11,744 nucleotides of DNA. Source: Candidatus Campbellbacteria bacterium CG22_combo_CG10-13_8_21_14_all_36_13 (GTDB taxonomy: Bacteria; Patescibacteriota; Minisyncoccia; Phycocordibacterales; PCTT01). The stretch is from NCBI GenBank assembly GCA_002771585.1, contig PCTT01000010.1, positions 1-11,744 of the forward strand, written 5' to 3'. The notes beneath the pieces are model-generated. The model saw only the letters and a program-made list of their open reading frames with translations, was not told the DNA's origin and did not search any database. Made by a program: the position numbers and the translations under genes. Below, piece after piece: positions 1 to 3,734 of the stretch; within the stretch, counting starts at the first letter, position 1; each line of letters opens with the position of its first letter.

Positions 1-8
1 CGAGGGAG

Positions 9-14
9 TATAAT
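9..14 (+). promoter_or_regulatory. -10 promoter box of the hairpin-rich transcript
   Basis: A perfect TATAAT lies at the extreme left of the window, so a start near position 21 is expected. The -35 would lie outside the window and cannot be checked. The first ORF begins at 30 and the first stem-loop at 49, so this box is well placed to drive the whole hairpin tract. Confidence 0.55.
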
Positions 15-29
15 TTCGGGCAATAGAAG

Positions 30-356
30 ATGTTGAAATTTTTTAGCGACTTCCTTTCTCGTCGAAGGGCGAGAAAGGAAGTACTGCGTGTAAGGCACGT
101 ACTCGAGGAAATCGAGTACGTACTTTATACCAGACGGCCAACGGGCCGTCTGGTAATAGCAGCCCACTACCTCGGTGGGCTGGTGTGGGAGGATAATAAT
201 AGGGCGTGTGCCGAGCTTGTCTCGGCATACGCCCACCTACGGGGATGGTGGGGGGGGTCCACCCCCCCCACCATCATTAGCAAGTCGGAGGCGAAAAGCC
301 TCCGACTTGCCCACCAGGAGCTTAGCTCCTGGTGGGCGACTAGGCAGAAGAGCTAG
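30..356 (+). CDS. Hypothetical basic 108-aa protein encoded inside tandem hairpins
   Basis: An open frame of 108 codons starts 9 nt after the expected transcription start. The product is rich in Arg, Lys, Trp and Ser, with a basic cluster at residues 11-16 (RRRARK) and no transmembrane segment. I do not recognise a family. There is no convincing Shine-Dalgarno; the bases before the ATG are only weakly purine-rich. What is striking is that nine consecutive stem-loops, most of them perfect, span almost the whole frame from 49 to 360, so both arms of each stem would have to code. The frame could be fortuitous in a non-coding structured leader. An alternative frame at 175-387 overlaps and looks lower in quality. 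If real, an RNA-binding role would fit the charge and the context, but that is only inference. Confidence 0.4.
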   Translation: MLKFFSDFLSRRRARKEVLRVRHVLEEIEYVLYTRRPTGRLVIAAHYLGGLVWEDNNRACAELVSAYAHLRGWWGGSTPPTIISKSEAKSLRLAHQELSSWWATRQKS

Positions 357-395
357 TCGCGGCCTCACGTGGAGAGAAGCATCCTAAAGCTTCTC
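49..395 (+). ncRNA. Array of ten consecutive stem-loops (5' part of structured RNA)
   Basis: Stems read directly from the sequence (left arm/right arm): 49-61/70-82 (13 bp), 97-106/112-121 (10), 128-139/144-155 (12), 160-167/175-182 (8), 202-215/221-234 (14, one T·G), 244-257/262-275 (14, including an 8-base G run facing an 8-base C run), 280-292/298-310 (13), 309-321/325-337 (13), 336-343/353-360 (8) and 374-380/389-395 (7). Loops are short (3-9 nt) and neighbouring stems almost touch; the arms around 309-310 and 336-337 are shared. Such density is not typical of a bacterial mRNA and suggests a rigid, stacked RNA. No known RNA family was recognised. Confidence 0.85.
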
Positions 396-400
396 AAGAG

Positions 401-568
401 CGTTATTCTTAACGAGGCGGGGTGACCACCTGACTCTCGCTAGAGAGAATAGTCAGCCGCCACGGCATCCGGCGGAATATAAATACAGAGGGTGCAAAAC
501 TGCTCGCGGAGAGTTTTCTCCGCGAGCACATGGTTGGTTTTGCCGAGCGACTTGGTTGTAGCTCGGCA
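401..568 (+). ncRNA. Continuation of stem-loop array, no convincing + strand ORF
   Basis: This stretch lies between the first ORF and the second gene. It contains stems 401-405/410-414, an interrupted one closed by 431-435/451-455, 457-461/471-475, a strong perfect 12-bp stem 501-512/517-528 with loop GTTT, and 541-548/561-568 (8 bp). The antisense frame at 409-606 is likely a shadow of the stem symmetry. From 569 to 635 I see only weak, interrupted pairing. Confidence 0.7.
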
Positions 569-635
569 TCCTTATTGAGTTCATCAGCATTAGCTAGTGG
601 ATTCATTGGGATTAGTTTTTTGAAAAATAAATAAC

Positions 636-694
636 TTCAGTAGATAGCATATTGTATATCAAGAAATTTGATATACAATATGCTGTCTGCTGAA
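636..694 (+). ncRNA. 27-bp hairpin with two T·G wobbles
   Basis: Arms 636-662 and 668-694 pair over 27 bp around a 5-nt loop. Every position pairs, with two T·G pairs (641/689 and 645/685) that are valid only in the + strand RNA. It is AT-rich, unlike the GC-rich stems to its left, and sits just upstream of the second gene. No T-tract follows, so it is not a standard terminator. Its length would make it a good RNase III-type substrate. Confidence 0.85.
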
Positions 695-698
695 AAAT

Positions 699-801
699 GT
701 GGCAGAGAAAACTGCCACGACCGAAGCGGCCAAAATTGGCCACACGAATACGCCGTGTTGGCCAACTAAACTTAGTCGGTTGAGCAAAACTGCCAACCGA
801 C
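699..801 (+). ncRNA. Cluster of leader hairpins before the 825 start codon
   Basis: Stems 699-705/712-718 (7 bp), 736-746/754-765 (11 bp with one bulge), 765-769/772-776 (5 bp) and 775-782/794-801 (8 bp) follow one another without gaps. The ATG at 699 lies in the first of them and has no ribosome binding site, which is why I do not use it as the start of the 825 gene. This is therefore better read as structured 5' untranslated RNA. Confidence 0.65.
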
Positions 802-804
802 ACA

Positions 805-820
805 TCCACTGGGAGGTGGA
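805..820 (+). promoter_or_regulatory. Shine-Dalgarno presented in a hairpin, for the 825 gene
   Basis: TCCAC (805-809) pairs with GTGGA (816-820), leaving TGGGAG as the loop. The Shine-Dalgarno GGAGG at 812-816 is mostly in that loop, about 8 nt before the ATG at 825. This decides the start codon. The same design recurs at 1772-1785 before the next gene, so loop presentation of the ribosome binding site looks deliberate. Confidence 0.7.
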
Positions 821-824
821 GATT

Positions 825-1562
825 ATGGGTACAAGAGATTGGGGCGATAGGTACGATGAGGGCCCTAGCCGACAGGAGAAAGCTCTCCTTCGTAAGGGGA
901 AAGAACTTCTAAGCGGCCTTGGGCTAAGAGTAATTGAACTCAATTTCAATTACTCTTACGTCGAAAATTCCCCAACACCAGGTTGGGAATACATACCCTC
1001 TGTATTTGGCGACAGAGTCGTCAATGAAGAAGGTGTTAGGCGTAGTTTAACGAAAGAGGTCGCGAGACCTTTTTTACCAGGCTACTACGTAAAAAGCCTG
1101 GTTGACCGGGCAGAGGCCCGGTCTTTCCTAGCGATAGGTTCGCCAGAAGAGTTGGCGCAGGACGTCGCTCTGGTGGATGCCTTTATCATTAATAATCTGG
1201 AGCCCGAGCCCGAGCCCGATTCCACTCTGAGGTTATTGATGGCAACAGAGCTCGTCTTTGAACGAGAAATGAGCCATCCGGAAATAACCAGACAGGTAAG
1301 AGAGTCTGGCTTCCCTCATAGCTGGTGGGATAATATCAACTGGTTACCAAACCAGTTGCCATTGGCTCGGAGCATCATAGACCGGGTCAATAAACCACAG
1401 CATATCCTAATCGATGGAATTCCCATTGATGAAGATGTGGCTCAATCGTTTGCGGGCCTTAATATATGGTCCGTTTATCCCAATAAGTATTGGGCCAGGC
1501 TTGCGGTAGAGCGATTAGCAAAGCTCGGCATTAACGCAGGTACACAATCTTTCTTGGGATAA
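825..1562 (+). CDS. Hypothetical 245-aa protein of the hairpin element
   Basis: I chose ATG 825 because GGAGG at 812-816 precedes it; the same frame opens at 699 but with no ribosome binding site. The product is soluble-looking, mixed in charge, with many Trp/Tyr (for example HSWWDN at 165-170, NKYWARL at 220-226) and an EPEPEPD repeat at 126-132 coded by a GAGCCC triplication. There is no signal peptide or membrane segment, and I do not recognise the family. The reading frame is threaded by stem-loops: 874-879/884-889, 925-938/945-958 (14 bp perfect), 998-1003/1012-1017, 1053-1061/1066-1074, 1076-1083/1095-1102, 1104-1111/1116-1123, 1288-1293/1304-1309, 1337-1345/1350-1358 and 1479-1484/1489-1494. 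A terminator-like hairpin follows the stop. Coding is likely, given the long frame with good start and stop signals; function is unknown. A capsid, maturation or nucleic-acid-binding role for an RNA element is possible but nothing in the sequence proves it. Confidence 0.7.
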   Translation: MGTRDWGDRYDEGPSRQEKALLRKGKELLSGLGLRVIELNFNYSYVENSPTPGWEYIPSVFGDRVVNEEGVRRSLTKEVARPFLPGYYVKSLVDRAEARSFLAIGSPEELAQDVALVDAFIINNLEPEPEPDSTLRLLMATELVFEREMSHPEITRQVRESGFPHSWWDNINWLPNQLPLARSIIDRVNKPQHILIDGIPIDEDVAQSFAGLNIWSVYPNKYWARLAVERLAKLGINAGTQSFLG

Positions 1563-1590
1563 AAAAACGAACAAAAAACTGACTGCCAAC

Positions 1591-1631
1591 GGAGGAGCGC
1601 TTGCTTGGTCGCTTGTGCTCCTCCCCTTTTT
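1591..1631 (+). terminator. Terminator-like hairpin after the 245-aa gene
   Basis: GGAGGAGC (1591-1598) pairs with GCTCCTCC (1617-1624), extended by one T·G and one C·G pair. Five Ts follow at 1627-1631. It lies 28 nt after the stop at 1562. Because more + strand hairpins and another gene follow with no clear promoter, it may be leaky or act as an attenuator. Confidence 0.65.
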
Positions 1632-1680
1632 CAAGCATTTCATTTGCTTGCCATGAGCATGGCCAAATGGAGTGTTTGAA
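1630..1680 (+). ncRNA. 17-bp hairpin with three T·G wobbles and an inner stem
   Basis: Arms 1630-1646 and 1664-1680 pair at all 17 positions, with T·G pairs at 1635/1675, 1638/1672 and 1640/1670. Inside, GCCATG (1650-1655) pairs with CATGGC (1658-1663). The wobbles keep pairing in + strand RNA but would be A·C mismatches in RNA from the other strand. Confidence 0.85.
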
Positions 1681-1692
1681 GTGAGGGAGTTG

Positions 1693-1748
1693 TTTGTGGT
1701 TGTTATATCAGTTTGTTTAGATAAATGGATTGGTATAACAACCACAAA
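1693..1748 (+). ncRNA. 26-bp hairpin with five T·G wobbles
   Basis: Arms 1693-1718 and 1723-1748 pair at every position around the 4-nt loop AGAT. T·G pairs are at 1708/1733, 1711/1730, 1713/1728, 1714/1727 and 1715/1726. Five wobbles without one mismatch is strong evidence that pairing in the + strand RNA has been maintained while the sequence drifted. Confidence 0.9.
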
Positions 1749-1749
1749 A

Positions 1750-1785
1750 AGGCCTGTTGAAAAACAGGCCTCCCACGGAGGTGGG
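1750..1785 (+). promoter_or_regulatory. GAAA-capped hairpin plus Shine-Dalgarno hairpin for the 1791 gene
   Basis: Arms 1750-1758 and 1763-1771 form 9 bp closed by a GAAA (GNRA) tetraloop. Immediately after it, CCCAC (1772-1776) pairs with GTGGG (1781-1785) with GGAG in the loop. The GGAGG at 1777-1781 is 9 nt from ATG 1791; a second GGAGG at 1785-1789 is too close to be the working site. The layout copies that at 805-820. Confidence 0.7.
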
Positions 1786-1790
1786 GAGGT

Positions 1791-2018
1791 ATGAAAAGAG
1801 CTTTTTTGTTAGTTTTCTTCATTGTTTTGTCGGTCGTCGCGGTGGGGATTGTCCCCGTCGTGGCGGCCGACACAGTCGGTCGGGCGCTCATCCTCGCGAT
1901 GGCGCCACAGAACCCCGCCTGGGCGCCAGTGATCGCGCTTAACGCGGTCCTGGCGCTCACATTGGGCGCCGTCGGTATCGTGATGGCGGTCGCAGAAGGG
2001 TGCGACCGCCATCACTAA
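1791..2018 (+). CDS. Small hydrophobic 75-aa membrane protein
   Basis: The product begins MKRAFLLVFFIVL, a short basic N terminus and a hydrophobic segment to about residue 24, with VVAAD at 23-27 that could be a signal peptidase site. A second hydrophobic segment spans about 44-68 and a short polar tail ends CDRHH. It is therefore either a two-pass small membrane protein or a secreted peptide with one anchor. The start is set by the hairpin-presented GGAGG at 1777-1781. GC content is far above that of the flanking chromosome. Two large stems, 1828-1848/1852-1872 and 1980-1994/2001-2015, plus smaller ones fold most of the frame. Size and topology resemble phage lysis proteins, holins and type I toxins, but these groups share no diagnostic motif, so function is open. 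It is the last gene before the ribozyme. Confidence 0.65.
   Translation: MKRAFLLVFFIVLSVVAVGIVPVVAADTVGRALILAMAPQNPAWAPVIALNAVLALTLGAVGIVMAVAEGCDRHH
1828..1872 (+). ncRNA. 21-bp intragenic hairpin with five T·G wobbles
   Basis: Arms 1828-1848 and 1852-1872 pair at all 21 positions around a TTG loop. T·G pairs are at 1834/1866, 1837/1863, 1839/1861, 1842/1858 and 1843/1857. It lies wholly inside the 75-aa gene, so protein coding and RNA folding are satisfied together. Confidence 0.85.
1895..2015 (+). ncRNA. Intragenic stems in the 3' half of the 75-aa gene
   Basis: A compound stem closes with 1895-1899/1933-1937 and continues with 1900-1906/1922-1928 (palindromic GGCGCC elements). Stem 1952-1956/1966-1970 follows. 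Then comes a perfect 15-bp stem, 1980-1994/2001-2015, with a 6-nt loop, ending one base before the stop codon at 2016-2018. Confidence 0.7.
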
Positions 2019-2024
2019 ATAGGG

Positions 2025-2054
2025 GGGCGCCTGGTTTTGTAAGCCAGAGCGCCC
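2025..2054 (+). ncRNA. Hairpin just upstream of the ribozyme
   Basis: GGGCGC (2025-2030) pairs with GCGCCC (2049-2054), then CTGG (2031-2034) with CCAG (2044-2047), with A2048 bulged. It ends three bases before ribozyme stem III and could stack on it. Confidence 0.75.
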
Positions 2055-2057
2055 TTG

Positions 2058-2106
2058 CTTTCTCGGAATGTGTGTTCCGACTGATGAGCTCAAAAGAGCG
2101 AAAAAG
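2058..2106 (+). ncRNA. Type III hammerhead ribozyme, predicted cleavage 2062/2063
   Basis: All core elements are present in type III order. Stem III is CTTT (2058-2061) with AAAG (2103-2106). The cleavage-site base is C2062, preceded by T2061 as U16.1. Stem I is TCGGAA (2063-2068) with TTCCGA (2075-2080), loop TGTGTG. The invariant CTGATGA is 2081-2087. Stem II is GCTC (2088-2091) with GAGC (2096-2099), loop AAAA, and has the preferred G10.1-C11.1 pair. GAA at 2100-2102 supplies G12-A13-A14 and A2103 is A15.1, pairing with U16.1. Cleavage would leave a 2',3'-cyclic phosphate on C2062 and a 5'-OH on the next base. Stem III is short (4 bp), as in several known type III examples, so activity may need flanking stacking or a dimeric form. 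The ribozyme closes the hairpin tract and marks a sharp fall in GC. Confidence 0.85.
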
Positions 2107-2310
2107 GTTTAATATTTGATATAAAAATATCTACCTATAATTAAAGATGTATTAATAAAAAATGTGTATAGAAAACTAGATATATGGTTGTGCTAATGCA
2201 CGAGAACTCTCTCCTCGCTATATATCTAGTCTTGTGTACGTCTTTGTCGTTTAATAGTTTTTAGAAAAGAAAGGTGAAGGGAGAAGTAGGAAAGGAGGTT
2301 ATAATTTTCA
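2107..2310. other. AT-rich transition zone without a recognised gene
   Basis: Bases 2101-2160 are about 13% GC, against 68% at 1921-1980. Apart from the fold at 2175-2230 and a purine-rich stretch at about 2261-2298 ending in AAGGAGG, I see no gene and no clear terminator. Confidence 0.5.
2175..2230 (+). ncRNA. Three-way-junction-like RNA fold
   Basis: The outer stem 2175-2188/2217-2230 is 14 bp with two T·G pairs. Inside it are GTGC/GCAC (2190-2193/2198-2201, loop TAAT) and a competing or adjacent CGAG/CTCG (2201-2204/2214-2217). It lacks hammerhead core motifs. I do not recognise a family; it could be a second structured module of the element or a recombination site. Confidence 0.55.
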
Positions 2311-2388
2311 ATGAAAACGACGTGGTTAAGAAGGTCTGACTTTGGTATTCGTACCAAAGTCAGACCTTTACGCACCCGCCGTTTTTGA
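2311..2388 (+). CDS. Possible 25-aa arginine-rich peptide upstream of rpsO
   Basis: The frame begins MKTTWLRRSD and ends LRTRRF, with 9 of 25 residues basic. AAGGAGG at 2292-2298 lies 12 nt before the ATG, slightly far but strong; TATAAT at 2300-2305 could instead be a -10 box for a leaderless transcript. Codons 7-20 coincide with the 17-bp hairpin 2331-2347/2352-2368. It could be a regulatory leader peptide, a small RNA-binding peptide, or chance. Confidence 0.35.
   Translation: MKTTWLRRSDFGIRTKVRPLRTRRF
2331..2368 (+). ncRNA. 17-bp hairpin with UUCG tetraloop
   Basis: Arms 2331-2347 and 2352-2368 are perfectly complementary around TTCG, a very stable RNA loop that also shows the + strand is the functional one. 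Only three T/U follow, so a classical intrinsic terminator is doubtful, though it separates the left element from rpsO. Confidence 0.75.
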
Positions 2389-2422
2389 TTTTTGGGATTT
2401 ATTCGCAATTTTTTGTGTGTTG

Positions 2423-2451
2423 TTGCATAAAATAGCGAATTATGTTATAGT
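2423..2451 (+). promoter_or_regulatory. rpsO promoter (TTGCAT-17-TATAGT)
   Basis: TTGCAT at 2423-2428 and TATAGT at 2446-2451 are separated by 17 nt. The expected start is about 2458, the A of the rpsO ATG itself, implying a leaderless mRNA; no Shine-Dalgarno is present. Confidence 0.65.
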
Positions 2452-2457
2452 TCCCGC

Positions 2458-2730
2458 ATGCTTACAAAACAGAAAAAGGTTAGGGCAATCAATAAAGCCA
2501 AGAAACACGACACCGACACAGGATCTCCAGAGGTGCAGGTTTCTCTTTTATCAAAAAAAATTGATGAGCTCGCATTACATTTAAAGAAAAATAAAAAGGA
2601 CAATCACTCAAGACGTGGTCTTTTGAAAATGGTTGCAGATAGAAGAAAACACATCATTTATTTAAAGAAAAAAAATCCAACAGGATACAACAAACTTGCA
2701 AAGACTCTCGGACTAAAAGAGGCTAAGTAG
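2458..2730 (+). CDS. rpsO: Ribosomal protein uS15
   Basis: uS15 binds the 16S rRNA central domain early in small-subunit assembly. The 90-aa product has the family's usual length and its hallmark motifs: DTGSPEVQ at about residues 20-27, the HSRRGLLKMV loop-helix at about 50-59 and DRRKHIIYLKK at 61-71. The start is fixed by the family N terminus and by the promoter abutting the ATG. In many bacteria rpsO is next to pnp; here they are on the same strand but separated by about 2.9 kb carrying NYN, lexA and hypothetical genes. The composition is AT-rich like the rest of the chromosome and unlike the tract to its left. A terminator follows at 2766. Confidence 0.97.
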   Translation: MLTKQKKVRAINKAKKHDTDTGSPEVQVSLLSKKIDELALHLKKNKKDNHSRRGLLKMVADRRKHIIYLKKKNPTGYNKLAKTLGLKEAK

Positions 2731-2765
2731 TCGAAAGTCCATAAAGTCAAAAGTCTATAAAGTAT

Positions 2766-2792
2766 ACTCGCCAAGTGCGAGTTTTACTTTTT
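2766..2792 (+). terminator. rpsO intrinsic terminator
   Basis: ACTCGC (2766-2771) pairs with GCGAGT (2777-2782), followed by a T-rich run interrupted by AC. It sits 35 nt after the rpsO stop. Confidence 0.75.
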
Positions 2793-2810
2793 AATATACG
2801 TCTGATTTTT

Positions 2811-2964
2811 ATTGGCGTCGTTACCTCGCAGCTCTGCTGCAGGGTAACACTATAAAAAGCGTCGTCGGTGGACGACTCCACTTCCAACATAAAAGCCACG
2901 GTGCCGCCTCGCCAATACTCCGCAAGCAAAGCTTGCGGAGATGGCGGGAATAGGCGGCCTTTTT
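2811..2964 (+). ncRNA. Structured intergenic RNA candidate ending in a terminator
   Basis: No plausible gene covers this stretch. It folds into three modules. GTTACC (2820-2825) with GGTAAC (2843-2848) is stacked on GCAGC/GCTGC (2828-2832/2836-2840). GTCGTC/GACGAC is 2861-2866/2871-2876. The last is a long compound stem: GCCGCCT/AGGCGGC (2903-2909/2952-2958), CGCCA/TGGCG (2910-2914/2942-2946) and a perfect 10-bp CTCCGCAAGC arm (2918-2927/2931-2940). Five Ts at 2960-2964 make the end a strong + strand terminator. ATTGGCG at 2811-2817 could alternatively pair with CGCCAAT at 2910-2916, a switch-like competition. It could be a small RNA, a leader element, or a genome-wide repeat. I do not recognise a family. 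Confidence 0.55.
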
Positions 2965-3105
2965 ATTTATTACTTTTAGGCTTTATAGACCTTAAGAACT
3001 TGATGGACTATCTTCTGTTATACTGTAAGCAGTTGGTCGAATTTTTATACATAACATTAAAGGGTGTGGTCTTCGGGTATAACCTATACTCTAATGGCTA
3101 AACCC

Positions 3106-3111
3106 TATAAC
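3106..3111 (+). promoter_or_regulatory. -10 box of the NYN gene
   Basis: TATAAC at 3106-3111 ends 11 nt before ATG 3123, implying a leader of about 5 nt and no Shine-Dalgarno. The sequence at 3075-3087 is a similar TATAACCTA-containing copy. No good -35 was found. Confidence 0.45.
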
Positions 3112-3122
3112 CTAATTTATAT

Positions 3123-3656
3123 ATGACAGTTATAAAACACAAAGGACAAAGGGTTGGTATATTTATAGATGCACAAAATCTATACCACAGCGCAAAAAAT
3201 CTTTACAATTCAAAAGTAAATTTCGGCGAAGTGCTAAAGCATGCACTAGCAGGACGATCACTTATTAGAGCGGTTGCGTACGTTATATCAACAGAGTCAG
3301 GTGAAGAAACTGGCTTCTTTGATGCACTTGAAAAAGTTGGAATAGAAACAAAAACAAAAGATTTACAGGTTTTTTCTGGCGGTGCAAAAAAGGCCGATTG
3401 GGATGTTGGAATTGCAGTAGACGCAATTGTGCAATCACCAAAATTAGATGTGGTGGTGCTTGTGACAGGAGATGGTGACTTTGTGCCACTTGTAGAATAT
3501 CTACAAATGAATGGTGGTTGCCAAGTGGAGGTTACATCTTTTGGTCGCTCAAGTTCAGCAAGACTAAAAGAAGTTGCGGATGAGTTTGTGGACATGGATG
3601 AAGATCCTAAAAAATATTTGATTGGTGGAGGGTTTAGAAAACCTTGGCAGAAATAA
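3123..3656 (+). CDS. NYN-domain (LabA/DUF88-like) PIN-fold protein
   Basis: NYN proteins belong to the PIN-fold nuclease superfamily and are thought to act on RNA. The 177-aa product is essentially one domain. Residues about 11-20 carry VGIFIDAQNL, the classic first acidic motif (D16). ADWDVGIAVDA near 91-101 gives the central acidic residues, and VLVTGDGDFVPLVEYL near 113-128 is the diagnostic LabA-type motif. A cationic tail follows (GGGFRKPWQK). The start is set by the -10 box just upstream. It stands alone as a single gene with a hairpin after it, convergent with the next gene. Its placement between rpsO and pnp suits RNA metabolism, but substrate and activity cannot be read from the sequence. 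Confidence 0.88.
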   Translation: MTVIKHKGQRVGIFIDAQNLYHSAKNLYNSKVNFGEVLKHALAGRSLIRAVAYVISTESGEETGFFDALEKVGIETKTKDLQVFSGGAKKADWDVGIAVDAIVQSPKLDVVVLVTGDGDFVPLVEYLQMNGGCQVEVTSFGRSSSARLKEVADEFVDMDEDPKKYLIGGGFRKPWQK

Positions 3657-3686
3657 AACAAGACCAAAATCCAAAAATGTAAACAG

Positions 3687-3720
3687 AAATAGCGTCCCGA
3701 CCTAAGCCGGGGCGCTATTT
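3687..3720. terminator. Hairpin between convergent genes
   Basis: Arms 3687-3699 and 3708-3720 pair over 13 bp with one T·G, flanked by AT-rich bases on both sides. It lies between the NYN stop and the end of the opposite-strand gene, so it probably ends transcription from one or both sides. Confidence 0.6.
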
Positions 3721-3734
3721 ATAATAATTCCATT

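Noticed and set aside
49..360. CRISPR or tandem-repeat array
   Set aside because: The stems differ in sequence from one another; there is no repeated unit and no spacer pattern.
581..587. TCATCAG, the reverse complement of the hammerhead core CTGATGA, suggesting a minus-strand ribozyme
   Set aside because: The minus-strand bases after it do not form stem II followed by GAAA, so the core is incomplete.
409..606. Minus-strand ORF in the hairpin tract
   Set aside because: Stem symmetry opens mirror frames; there is no start signal and the wobble pattern indicates the + strand.
699..824. Upstream extension of the 245-aa gene to ATG 699
   Set aside because: It has no ribosome binding site and lies inside leader hairpins, while ATG 825 has GGAGG at a good distance.
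1..2106. Group II intron, retron or DNA transposon
   Set aside because: No reverse transcriptase, transposase, intron domain V or terminal repeat pair could be seen in the window.
2868..3101. 77-aa ORF across the structured intergenic region
   Set aside because: It runs through the terminator hairpin and has no start signal or protein-like composition.
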